From positions 606,385 through 670,384 of the forward strand of contig CM039462.1 in NCBI GenBank assembly GCA_022414725.1: a DNA stretch of 64,000 nucleotides, given 5' to 3'. Numbering within the stretch: the first letter of the stretch is position 1; each line of letters opens with the position of its first letter. A program made the translations under genes and the position numbers. Source of the stretch: Microglena sp. YARC (lineage: Eukaryota; Chlorophyta; Chlorophyceae; Chlamydomonadales; Chlamydomonadaceae). The notes beneath the pieces are model-generated. The model saw only the letters and a list, made by a program, of their open reading frames with translations, did not search any database and was not told where the DNA came from. This document shows positions 50,578 through 59,829 of the stretch, piece by piece.

Positions 50578-51577
50578 NNNNNNNNNNNNNNNNNNNNNNN
50601 NNNNNNNNNNNNNNNNNNNNNNNNNNNNNNNNNNNNNNNNNNNNNNNNNNNNNNNNNNNNNNNNNNNNNNNNNNNNNNNNNNNNNNNNNNNNNNNNNNNN
50701 NNNNNNNNNNNNNNNNNNNNNNNNNNNNNNNNNNNNNNNNNNNNNNNNNNNNNNNNNNNNNNNNNNNNNNNNNNNNNNNNNNNNNNNNNNNNNNNNNNNN
50801 NNNNNNNNNNNNNNNNNNNNNNNNNNNNNNNNNNNNNNNNNNNNNNNNNNNNNNNNNNNNNNNNNNNNNNNNNNNNNNNNNNNNNNNNNNNNNNNNNNNN
50901 NNNNNNNNNNNNNNNNNNNNNNNNNNNNNNNNNNNNNNNNNNNNNNNNNNNNNNNNNNNNNNNNNNNNNNNNNNNNNNNNNNNNNNNNNNNNNNNNNNNN
51001 NNNNNNNNNNNNNNNNNNNNNNNNNNNNNNNNNNNNNNNNNNNNNNNNNNNNNNNNNNNNNNNNNNNNNNNNNNNNNNNNNNNNNNNNNNNNNNNNNNNN
51101 NNNNNNNNNNNNNNNNNNNNNNNNNNNNNNNNNNNNNNNNNNNNNNNNNNNNNNNNNNNNNNNNNNNNNNNNNNNNNNNNNNNNNNNNNNNNNNNNNNNN
51201 NNNNNNNNNNNNNNNNNNNNNNNNNNNNNNNNNNNNNNNNNNNNNNNNNNNNNNNNNNNNNNNNNNNNNNNNNNNNNNNNNNNNNNNNNNNNNNNNNNNN
51301 NNNNNNNNNNNNNNNNNNNNNNNNNNNNNNNNNNNNNNNNNNNNNNNNNNNNNNNNNNNNNNNNNNNNNNNNNNNNNNNNNNNNNNNNNNNNNNNNNNNN
51401 NNNNNNNNNNNNNNNNNNNNNNNNNNNNNNNNNNNNNNNNNNNNNNNNNNNNNNNNNNNNNNNNNNNNNNNNNNNNNNNNNNNNNNNNNNNNNNNNNNNN
51501 NNNNNNNNNNNNNNNNNNNNNNNNNNNNNNNNNNNNNNNNNNNNNNNNNNNNNNNNNNNNNNNNNNNNNNNNNNNNN
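50578..51577. other. Assembly gap (1000 N)
   Basis: Exactly 1000 N. It interrupts the RCC1 repeat gene, a typical place for an assembly to fail. Confidence 0.99.
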
Positions 51578-51760
51578 GGACAGGTCCGGAGGACACCAAG
51601 GGCATCGGAGAGGCCTTGCCAATTTACATTCTATACATGAAAAATTCCTTATACTTACTTATTTTCGGTAAGCAACAAGTCAACTGTTGAACCTCCTTAT
51701 ACGGACACCTGTAAATTTAACTATCCCATGAAAACCTGTACAGGTCCGGGTTCACTTACT

Positions 51761-51936
51761 AATGGGCGTTCCTGTCTTCACCGGGCGATTTTTTTTAAAT
51801 TTCTAATCAGGATGTAAGCCTCCTTGGGAACGACTCGCTAGCTTGAGATATCAAGCAGCCGAGGAATCACAACATCCGCTCCAGACCATGGTTTTGCAAA
51901 CAGTGAAAATCCGGCCGGAGAGCGGAACGGCCCATT
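51761..51936. mobile_element. MITE-like inverted-repeat element, copy D (opposite orientation)
   Basis: 176 bp beginning aatgggcgttcctgtcttca and ending cggaacggcccatt, with the internal region in reverse orientation relative to copies A and B. The flanking 4-bp direct repeat is tact (51757-51760 and 51937-51940), the third clear 4-bp target duplication of the family. Confidence 0.88.
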
Positions 51937-52002
51937 TACTACTGTTTTTAGTTTTAAGCGTTATCTGCATTGGGAAAATTGTCTTCAGTTCATCATCATC
52001 AC

Positions 52003-53020
52003 AATGAGCGTTTCTTCATACCAAGTTGCGTTCCAAGACCTTTCCATCATCGTACCATATCGACCATCATACAGCGGGATGGTAGTTCCAGAGGTCGTTG
52101 TTCGTTTTGCCGACATCCTTGGATTATGGTTGACGCCGTGTGCAAGCTTCAGACGTACGACGACATATGCAGACTCTTGAGTTCCTCCACAATGTCGTCT
52201 TGTGTTCAGCGGCTCATCTCGCACGCCGCGATACGGCCTGTCCCTGTCGTCCTTGATGGAGTATAACTTTGACCAAGACGGGCCATTCCATGGCATGCTT
52301 GAGAGCAGTGGTTCTGGAACGTACCTTTTCCCGATGAGGACACGGTGTGTTCCCCACTATTCGAAAAACTTTTCGGAGGCGTGTCTTAGGAACGGTTGTG
52401 GACTGGTGGAGAGAAAATATTGCTAACACTCGTGTTAAGCGGAGCACTCAGGAGCGCTTCGTTGTGTTCCCTCAAAGGAGATTTCTTCGAAAAGGCTTGC
52501 GGAGTCGTGGAACTGTGAACACATGTTCTGACCTCCTTGGCGAGTTTCAGTATTGGATGTACTCGTGACTTACTAAAGGGCGGCGTCTTCAATTGTGTGC
52601 ATTGTTTTTTGCGAGACTCCGGGTGGGATGCACATGGAATTGTGTGTCAGCAGTTGCGGCAATGTGTTGATGTATCTACGGGGAGTTTCTACCTGGAACA
52701 TTGTTCCTGGGATGCCCCCGCCTGGGAAAAGGTTATCGACCTCCTCTGGGGGTACGTGCATGCCTCTGTTAGGCTATTGTAGATCATGTTGACGCTCGGT
52801 ACGCACTGGCTTGTTTGCCCACGGGGCTCCCTTTGTGAAGAACGGTTTTGCCGGTGTACAGACCGCCGTTTAAGGGCGTGGACGGGATCTCGGAGTATCT
52901 TTTGCGGAAAATTGCTCCAGAATCTGGTCCCACAGGACCACTGGGTTTGTATGCGACTGGTAGTCGTCGATGGATCGACTCATTGTTACGGAACTCATTC
53001 TTTGTATTATGGACATAAAA
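52003..53020 (+). pseudogene. Unrecognised protein gene, frameshifted
   Basis: Coding-like text on the plus strand in several frames. It starts MSVSSYQVAFQDLSIIVPYR at 52003, with later pieces WWRENIANTRVKRSTQERFV (about 52400), LLKGGVFNCVHCFLRDSGWD (about 52570) and GVDGISEYLLRKIAPESG, then WIDSLLRNSFFVLWT, ending about 53020. No family is recognised. If it is one gene the product would be about 330 residues with at least five indels. It lies directly upstream of RPB10. Confidence 0.42.
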
Positions 53021-53070
53021 AAAGTGTGTAAGGAATGGGACGATTAATGATTGATTACTATAACTTTAAG

Positions 53071-53276
53071 ATGATCGTCCCAGTTCGTTGCTTTCACATG
53101 TTGGCAAGGTCGTTGCAGACAAAGTGGCGTGCTTACACACGTTGATGGTCGACGAGGGACAAGACATTACGGGACAGACGACGAGCGGTGGGAAATTCTC
53201 TTAGTACATTGGGCATCAAGGCATATGTTCCGGCAGACTGTCATTGCTAACAACTGTAGACATGATGTTTGTGTGA
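53071..53276 (+). pseudogene. RPB10-like RNA polymerase subunit, frameshifted
   Basis: Small zinc-binding subunit of the multi-subunit RNA polymerase. The ATG at 53071 begins MIVPVRCF, the invariant RPB10 N-terminus. The following TCGKVVADK, KWRAYTR and VDEGQDITG are readable across frames, then a second block LGIKAY (the L-G-I-K-R-Y-C-C-R region) and VDMMFV before the TGA at 53274. The span of about 68 codons equals the usual RPB10 length (65-71). At least three single-base shifts are needed in 200 bases. RPB10 is typical of large DNA viruses with their own polymerase and fits the nearby TFIIS. Confidence 0.78.
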
Positions 53277-53542
53277 TAAACAAGATGGCGTTCTTCTTTC
53301 ACAAATCATTTTATTTCAGAGGTGTAATCTCCCGACGTCCTCTTTGCCACCCCCCCCTCCCAATGATTTTTTGCGACTTACATAAGGAACTCGCGCTCTT
53401 ACGAAACTGTTGCATGCGTATTTCTCATCCACTGATGGACCGTGCCATAAGATGATGCTGTGCTGTATGCTGATGAGCGCCATGTCCTCGGTTTTTTCCA
53501 GAAAAAAATCTTGCGTACACCGTCCAGTCGGTTTCAAACATT

Positions 53543-53824
53543 TTGAGTGATGATGACACTAGCTACACCAACACAGACCCGCGATGTGTTGTTGGATGTG
53601 TGCAATACGTAGCAAGAATCGTGTTAACATCGAACAAAGACCGCATATACTCTACGAAGGTGAAAGGATTGAGCCCGCTTCGAAGCGGCAGAGAATCGGA
53701 AGATACTACGTCAGAAATTGGCATCTCTGCAAAACATACATACGACGACGCTATGCAAAACATATTGTCTATGATATTCGAAGCATTCTCGAGAATTGTG
53801 GTAAATGAAGATGTGGTAGATTAA
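53543..53824 (+). CDS. Unassigned frame, acidic
   Basis: 93 codons from a TTG (no ATG in frame at the start), reading SDDDTSYTNTDPRCVVGCVQ to FSRIVVNEDVVD. A second plausible frame overlaps it (53584-53808), so which is real is unclear. Text just upstream (DERHVLGFFQKK) could belong to the same gene after a shift. Family not recognised. Confidence 0.32.
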   Translation: MSDDDTSYTNTDPRCVVGCVQYVARIVLTSNKDRIYSTKVKGLSPLRSGRESEDTTSEIGISAKHTYDDAMQNILSMIFEAFSRIVVNEDVVD

Positions 53825-53829
53825 CGCAT

Positions 53830-54010
53830 ATGGAAGTAGATAGACCGATGATGGAGTAGATGACTATGTAGAAGTAAAATGACGAGTGGAAGAATATGAA
53901 CGATGTGGAAGTAGATGAACGATGTGGAAGTAGATCTGACGAGGTGGAGGTAGATGACGACGGGTGGATGTAGATGCGAGGTGGAAGTAGTGACGAGGCG
54001 GAAGTTAGAT
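53830..54010. repeat. Degenerate gtggaagtagatga tandem repeats
   Basis: Units of about 12-21 bp around tggaagtagatgac repeat irregularly. Where in frame they encode acidic Val-Glu-Val-Asp-Asp runs (DEVEVDDDGWM). Several stops and shifts are present, so this may be the damaged acidic tail of the preceding frame. Confidence 0.6.
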
Positions 54011-54332
54011 GAGAATTTTTCTGGTGATGATGATTCCGATGATTCACGTACCCCTGACCGCCATGTTGGCAGTGACTGTGTGATTTCGATGAGGACTGCA
54101 ATCATCATGTTGAATGATTATTGCGATGTCGTGTTCTCCTCCTTCATCCTTCATCTTCCAAGGAAGAAAGACGCTTAGAGGAAGTTGACGATGAGGGAGT
54201 TGATACGAAATCGATGAAGAGCACTCCTATCGCATGCGTGCGAATGTGGAACGTCAGTGTTTGAAGAAGAGATCCTCGGATGAGGGAATTACATAAAAAA
54301 AATCGAGCGCGTAATGCTCTCACGCACACTAG

Positions 54333-54597
54333 GTGATCGCAGGGAAGTGCGAGCGATGCAACATGATTGTATTTAGGCAGCAAGGACAATCTTGGAGCAA
54401 ACTGGATGCAACGAGAGATGACATCTGTTGCAAGAATCACACGCCATTGGCTACACTCGAAACTGTCTACAAATGGGCGTTCCAGCCTCCGGCCGATTTT
54501 GACTGGTTGCTAAACATGGTATGGAGCGGAATTGTGATTCCTTGGTGCTTATGTCAAGTAGCGAGTCGTTCAGGGACTCTAAATCCTGATTTATAAA
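54333..54597 (+). CDS. Small Cys-rich frame extended by a MITE-like insertion
   Basis: The part before 54472 reads KCERCNMIVFRQQGQSWSKL, then DDICCKNHTPLATLETVYK, a possible zinc-binding protein (C-x2-C plus CC-x2-H). A GTG at 54333 directly follows a stop, so the true start is probably in another frame (ATG at 54314). From 54472 on the codons come from the inserted element (WAFQPPADFDWLLNMVWSG) and end at a stop within it. The ending is therefore an insertion product rather than the original C-terminus. Confidence 0.35.
54472..54597. mobile_element. MITE-like element, copy C, right end missing
   Basis: Begins aatgggcgttccagcctccg and follows the full-length copies through cgagtcgttcagggactcta and aatcctgatttataaat, then loses similarity just before where the right inverted repeat should be. 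Confidence 0.8.
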
Positions 54598-54701
54598 TCA
54601 AAAACATCAGCGTTAAGAATGGCGCTGACTTGGTGTGTTTAAAAACTTCTGTGTTTACGAACATCCTACTTTATTTAAGAACACTCTATTATAAACGTTT
54701 A

Positions 54702-55676
54702 CATGGCATTGGTGTCTCCGTCTGCAGGTGTTAACGTTACTTCTCTATCAATTTTGATTTTTATTTGTTTGTTGGCGGCCATCTTCCTTCAGTTGTTGAT
54801 ATTCGTGTTCGTGGCAAACGTGATGTTGAGATGTATCTGAGCGACGACGTGATGACAAAGCTCAAGAGCGATAAGAGTAATGCGTATAACGAGTCAGGGA
54901 TTCGTTTTTTTTACTCTGACGGGAGCTCTTTCCCTAAAAAACTCGTGTACTTCCGTCCGTCGGATGGGGACATCGTGTGCAATTTTTCCCGTGATTCCGT
55001 GAAGAAGGTTGCTAACTGTCCTTCCGAATTCAAATTAGAGGATGTTACGGTAATTGACATGCGGACGCAGTTCACAGACCCTCGATACGAGTGTTCTACA
55101 ATGATGTCTCCTAACGTGAGTCGAGACCTGCGAAACAACATGGACGCGCGCGTGCGTGTGCTTCTAGGCGAGTACGAGTTTGCAAAGACGTGTTTGACAT
55201 TGGAGACTCTTGTTTTGGACGCATCTATTCCTACGTACACTGTGCTTCTGGACCGCCGCGCCTTTTCCACCAAGTTGTTTTTCCTCTTGCGCCCCATCTT
55301 CGTCCGGGGCCCGGGGTGTGCTCCCATGCGCACTCGCACGATAAGCATGTACGACTCTCATGATCCGAATAGTGTTTCCCAAACCAACATCCCTGTAGTA
55401 TTTGAGAAGTGTCAGACACCGCATCCTAGGTGGCAATCCCGGGGATTTCGTGGACATTGGCGCTGTCCTTAGGAATATGCGAACGACGGCTGTCAAGTAC
55501 GGCTCGAAGCGTGTTAACATTCCATGGTCATGTATTACCTCAACTTTGTGCAGGACGTTCCTGTCGAGTCTCTCAAATACACAAACGTGGTTACCGCGTT
55601 CATCACGCGCACCACCTTGAACGCTCAGGTGCGTTTGACAGACAGCGTCGTCCTGACTGTCAACGTCGTTCCGTGA
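54702..55676 (+). pseudogene. Membrane-anchored structural-type protein, frameshifted
   Basis: The ATG at 54702 opens with a membrane helix (LSILIFICLLAAIFLQLLIF). One shift near 54785 leads into a 220-codon frame (RGKRDVEMYLSDDVMTKLKS, RYECSTMMSPNVSRDLRNNM). Further shifts near 55425 and 55520 lead to GNPGDFVDIGAVLRNMRTTA and YYLNFVQDVPVESLKYTNVV, with the stop at 55674-55676. The next gene's ATG follows at once. Probable virion membrane protein of about 320 residues. Family not recognised. Confidence 0.55.
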
Positions 55677-55970
55677 ATGTCAACATTTCTAATGCCAGCC
55701 GCCCGTTTGAGGTTGATCGCGTGCGCGAGAGCTCGTTTAGTTGTGGTGACCTTCACGACATCTCTTATCATCATGGCGTCCATGGACTCAGTGTCGGGGC
55801 GTGTGCAGGTGCTGCAGATCGGCGGCATACCTGTGATGCGCATGTCAACCGAAGCACTGACCAAGGTGGAGCGTTTGTTCCCTCCAATGAACAACATGTA
55901 CCCTTACACGAACAAGAGCATCCCCAATCTCGCGGACCTAGCTTTGCGATTAAATGCAGTGACTCCTTGA
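55677..55970 (+). CDS. Small hypothetical protein
   Basis: 97 residues from an ATG abutting the preceding stop. The second half (MDSVSGRVQVLQIGGIPVMR, MNNMYPYTNKSIPNLADLAL) looks globular. The first half is hydrophobic and basic. An internal ATG at 55773 could be the real start if upstream codons belong to another frame. Family not recognised. Confidence 0.45.
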   Translation: MSTFLMPAARLRLIACARARLVVVTFTTSLIIMASMDSVSGRVQVLQIGGIPVMRMSTEALTKVERLFPPMNNMYPYTNKSIPNLADLALRLNAVTP

Positions 55971-56068
55971 TGCACATTAATGTAATCCATGTCCAACGCA
56001 TTCGCAAAAAAAACTGCAAAAAAAAATACTGATCCTTTATACTGCTCTCAGAAGAGAACGACAATCTT

Positions 56069-57630
56069 ATGTCTGGTAATCAAGCGTCATTCAATGGTTC
56101 CTCGGAGTGGGAACGTTTCTCTAGAGTTGCTGCTAACCCGTCAGGTGGCTCCGACGGGCGATGGAAGGTCTACGCCCTCGTGTTCCTCATCATGCTGGCC
56201 GTGTACATCGGACTGCTATTTTGGTGGCGCAAGCGAAAGACAAAGAGTTGCGAGACGTTCAGCGACGGGTGAAACTCGTTCGAATGACGAATGCATCGAA
56301 GATAATGATGACGCCTGCAGAGACGATTGGAGTGATGGGGAATGCGGGCACGAACACGAAAAACCCAATCAAACCAAAAAAGAAGTCAATGCCGATGCCA
56401 ATGGAACGGATAAGGTGAAGGAGAAGGAGAAGGAGAAAAATAAGGTTGACGATAGTTGCGATATCGATAGTTCTGGTACACACTCTGGTTCAGACTCGTG
56501 TTCAGACTCTGGTTCAGACTCTGGTTCAGACTCTGGTTCAGACTCTGGTTCACTGTTCAGACACTAACTTTGATTCGTCTGACGTTTATGCCAAGCGGAT
56601 GTGCACAATGAACGCCTTTTGGCGCGTGTTCAATCGTCGTGCAACGTCTGATGAAATATCTAAATACTCCAAACTGAAGTGCGAAGATGACATCAACAAC
56701 GCTGTCGATAGAATTGAATATGGGAAATGTACGCAGACTGTTGCAACACTCATTGATACGGTTGATACTACGTCCGACCTGTTGAAAAAACAAGCCGTAT
56801 GCGAATCGGACCCGGACTCGGACTTGGACTCTGACTCGGACTTGAAATTAGACAACAATATCGAAACAAACAAAAAGAAACTCTTAGATACAAGACGCCC
56901 ACAACCGAGAATCCGAGGAACTTGCAAACATCCTAATACTGCTCCAAAACATCCTAATACTGCTCCAAAACATCCTAATACTGCTCCAAAACATCCTAAT
57001 ACTGCTCCAAAACATCCTAATACTGCTCCAAAACATCCTAATACTGCTCCAAAACATCCTAATACTGATCCAAGCAAAGACATCCCTTCATCAGTTATTA
57101 GTGCGGTTGGTAATGGTGGCTGCGTCGACGCTTGGTATTCTGGGGCGTCTTACTCTGGATCTCTCTCTCCATATGTGCCCCACGAGAGTGCAGCAAGCCG
57201 GTCTTGATGATGACTCTGTGACTTCCAGGTTGTTGCGGGGGTTGCGTGTCCCCCCTTCTTCTAATTATTCCTGTAACGAAACGGGTCGTAACCGGCCACC
57301 TGTTGTTGTGTTATCTAGCGGGGATGATGGAATCGATAGCGCAAATGGGTTTAATGGCATAACTGAAGCGTCAATCGCAAAGTGTGGTGGCAGCTCAATT
57401 GTTGGAGGCTTCAAAACATACGAGGGGGGTAAGAATAAGAAGGTTGGTAATAATACTACGTCTAATAGTCGAAAAAGTGTCTGGACGCCGTGATTCTGGG
57501 CATTCCAGAAACCCTAATAATAGAGATTGCCTCTGATATTGATCGGCGGAATGTCTTGATGTCCAAGTTGGATGCTATTTCACAAAATGTTAATGATGTC
57601 AAGAACGTGTGTGGAGAAATATTCAACTGA
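56069..57630 (+). pseudogene. Virion-type membrane protein with SDSG and PKHPNTA repeats, frameshifted
   Basis: It starts at 56069 with a hydrophilic stretch, one membrane helix (YALVFLIMLAVYIGLLFWW) and CETFSDG, an ETF-type motif after the anchor. One shift leads into an acidic region (DECIEDNDDACRDDW) and SDSG repeats. A second shift near 56540 leads into SSDVYAKRMCTMNAFWRVFN, RRATSDEISKYSKL. This has the F-x3-F-x-R-x2-(T/S)-x2-E-I-x2-Y pattern of DUF4214-like segments seen in giant-virus surface proteins. Seven PKHPNTA units (21-bp repeats, about 56930-57075) follow, then more coding-like text to about 57630. A small independent 67-residue protein at 56069-56272 is an alternative. Confidence 0.5.
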
Positions 57631-57655
57631 AATATTCAATCGAACGGTGCTCAAT

Positions 57656-58165
57656 CTACGCGAGCCATACTATTTTACGGATGACCAGCCAAAACAACAT
57701 GGTACCGATGATTATGTACAAGAGGATCTCGACAAATTCAGGCGAAAAAAAACGTTGTGTCTGTCCACCTACGTATGACATGAACTGAATGGTGGCGTGG
57801 AGACATATCATACGCGCTATGTCGAAAAACAAGGGGCGGTACTCCTCGCCAAGTGTGTCGGATACATTGATCGTGAATAGTGCCTCCTCATTTCCTCCTC
57901 CGCCGTACAACCATTGCCATTCCGGGTTGCCAGAGATTCTCCTAGATTCTGGTCGTTCCGAGGATGATGGGGCGCAACTCTTATTCTTCTCCATATCATC
58001 ATGTTGCTCAAACATTTCATTGGCAGCGGGTGACATTGATCGCTGCTCTTCTGCATTGGGTGTGGGTGCAAAAGACACCGATTTAGGATGGTCTTTTTTT
58101 TTCCTGCGGGGGGGGCGACTACTACTCAATGATGCGACGACGGGGTGTGGGTCCGTACCAGCCAT
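57656..58165 (-). CDS. C-terminally anchored virion-type membrane protein
   Basis: 169 residues from the ATG at 58165; longer upstream frames run into the promoter of the divergent fibre gene. The first 95 residues are polar and disordered. The C-terminal half (DTLGEEYRPLFFDIARMICL, HATIQFMSYVG, FFSPEFVEILLYIIIGTMLF, WLVIRKIVWL) has the amphipathic region and terminal membrane helix ending in a W-L-V-I-R-K-type motif that is conserved among membrane proteins of large algal viruses. Probably in the virion inner membrane. Confidence 0.66.
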   Translation of the reverse strand: MAGTDPHPVVASLSSSRPPRRKKKDHPKSVSFAPTPNAEEQRSMSPAANEMFEQHDDMEKNKSCAPSSSERPESRRISGNPEWQWLYGGGGNEEALFTINVSDTLGEEYRPLFFDIARMICLHATIQFMSYVGGQTQRFFSPEFVEILLYIIIGTMLFWLVIRKIVWLA

Positions 58166-58205
58166 GTCGTGAATCTTTGTAAGAGCCGAATATTTTTTTT
58201 GTTTA

Positions 58206-59786
58206 GTGGAACCCGCGCGCATTGATTCTGGATTGAATGAAAGAAAAAAGTGTTCCGTTTCAACATGTGAAATGGCATGCAACTGCGATCGTACAGGTAT
58301 CAGTAGCATCGGAAACGGATTCGGATTCGGATTTGAGAGTGTCTTATTTTATTGTTTTCTCTTCGGAATCGTTATCGTGTTCGTTGTAGCGCTATACCTT
58401 TGCTCAGGAGGGGGGGGAGGCGCAGAGCATTTTGACCAACAACGGAGGGACCAGATTAAACAACAGTCGCCCGCAGTGTCGAAGGTGATGACGAAACTCG
58501 GAAAGATCCAGGCATGCAGCACAGCTCGCCAGATGTGTGGCGCACGCGACGGATACTTCGAAGGCGACCTCCTAGTGGGGAGGAACACCGGTGTCGGAGG
58601 GGACCTAAAGGTATTAGGAAGCATCCAGGACGTGACGGACCTCTCGGTGTTGCGCACACTTTCTGTTAACGGGATGGCAAATATTAATAACATATCGGTG
58701 TCCTCTAACCTCTCTGCAAAAAGTAGCAACGCAATGTTGGGGAGGATGGTCTCAATGGACGACGTGCATTTGCGAGGAAATCTAAAATCGACAGGATCCA
58801 ATACCAGATTCGAGTCCGACGCGGTGGTGCAGGGAAGGCTTACAAACAAGGGTGTCACGAGGATTGACGGTGATGTCCGAGTAGGACTTGGACTGGGTGC
58901 CATCAACGTCAGGGGGGACACGCCGATCGCGTTTAGAGGGGACGTTTTTACAAAGAAGGATCAGTTAGTTGGTGGCGATGCTGTTGTATGGGGTGACGTT
59001 ATCGTCGGCAGGCGCACGATCGTTGGGAAGGACAATGTCACACGACGCGATCAGATAGTGTTGGGGAATCACTTAATAGCAGGGGACGCGAATGTGGGTA
59101 GGAGCGCTCGGGTTAGGAAGAACGCGAATGTCGGCGGTAATGTGTCTGTCTCCAATAACGTGGTGGTAGGGAGCCAAGCCGTTGTGCAGGGTGCTCTGAA
59201 AATCCCTCACGGGTCCCTGGTCGTCACCGAACCAGGGGTGGATGAGATAAAGAGCAAGGGTTCGCAGATGCGTGTGAAGAGGAACGGTGGACAGGGTTAC
59301 ACGATATTCGGAAACAATGGTGCGAACTCCATCGCGGGTCCCTTAGTTATCAATGGCAAACTTTGCACAGGCACCTCTTGTCTTGACGTGAACAACGTAT
59401 CTCGTTTGTTGAGATTGGAGAGCTTTCTCAACGGCCGGCTCGACGACCTTGTCAGGAAGAGTGATTCCGGTTTTGGTAGTTTGTCAAAACAAACCGTCAA
59501 TGTGTTAAGTTCTCTCGATAAGAGGTTTGGTGATCACGATGCTGTTAAGAAATCAACCTTCGGGAAACTGGATAACGATGATGCTGACGCGAAACTCCGC
59601 ATTGATAAAATTAACACGCTCTATGACTCGGATACCCTCCACATCGATGCCGTCAATCAGGAGGACAATATGCAAGATGTTCGTCTCGAGCGCCTTGAGG
59701 CTGCTTTCAATGTATTGCAGAACAAGACTCTAAACGCAATGAATACTGCAGTGACCACGTCATGTTGTCCTCCTAAAAAAGTTTGA
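58206..59786 (+). CDS. Membrane-anchored beta-helical fibre protein, GDV-type repeats (1)
   Basis: 526 residues; a second in-frame ATG at 58272 is equally possible as start. A membrane helix at residues about 50-68 is followed by GGGGGAEHFDQQRR, then MCGARDGYFEGDLLVGR and about 230 residues of short repeats of the type G-D-V-x-V-G (GDVRVGLGLG, GDAVVWGDVIVGRRTIV, GNVSVSNNVVVGSQAVV), which suggest a left-handed or trimeric beta-helix. It ends with GKLCTGTSCLDVNNV and a coiled coil. Tandem paralogue of the next gene. Likely a virion fibre. Confidence 0.74.
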   Translation: MEPARIDSGLNERKKCSVSTCEMACNCDRTGISSIGNGFGFGFESVLFYCFLFGIVIVFVVALYLCSGGGGGAEHFDQQRRDQIKQQSPAVSKVMTKLGKIQACSTARQMCGARDGYFEGDLLVGRNTGVGGDLKVLGSIQDVTDLSVLRTLSVNGMANINNISVSSNLSAKSSNAMLGRMVSMDDVHLRGNLKSTGSNTRFESDAVVQGRLTNKGVTRIDGDVRVGLGLGAINVRGDTPIAFRGDVFTKKDQLVGGDAVVWGDVIVGRRTIVGKDNVTRRDQIVLGNHLIAGDANVGRSARVRKNANVGGNVSVSNNVVVGSQAVVQGALKIPHGSLVVTEPGVDEIKSKGSQMRVKRNGGQGYTIFGNNGANSIAGPLVINGKLCTGTSCLDVNNVSRLLRLESFLNGRLDDLVRKSDSGFGSLSKQTVNVLSSLDKRFGDHDAVKKSTFGKLDNDDADAKLRIDKINTLYDSDTLHIDAVNQEDNMQDVRLERLEAAFNVLQNKTLNAMNTAVTTSCCPPKKV

Positions 59787-59829
59787 TTTTAATGTATTTA
59801 AATTCAAAAACGTTGATGCCCCAAACTGT

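Noticed and set aside
50552..51622. Open frames across the second N run
   Set aside because: They consist of N with a few real codons at each end.
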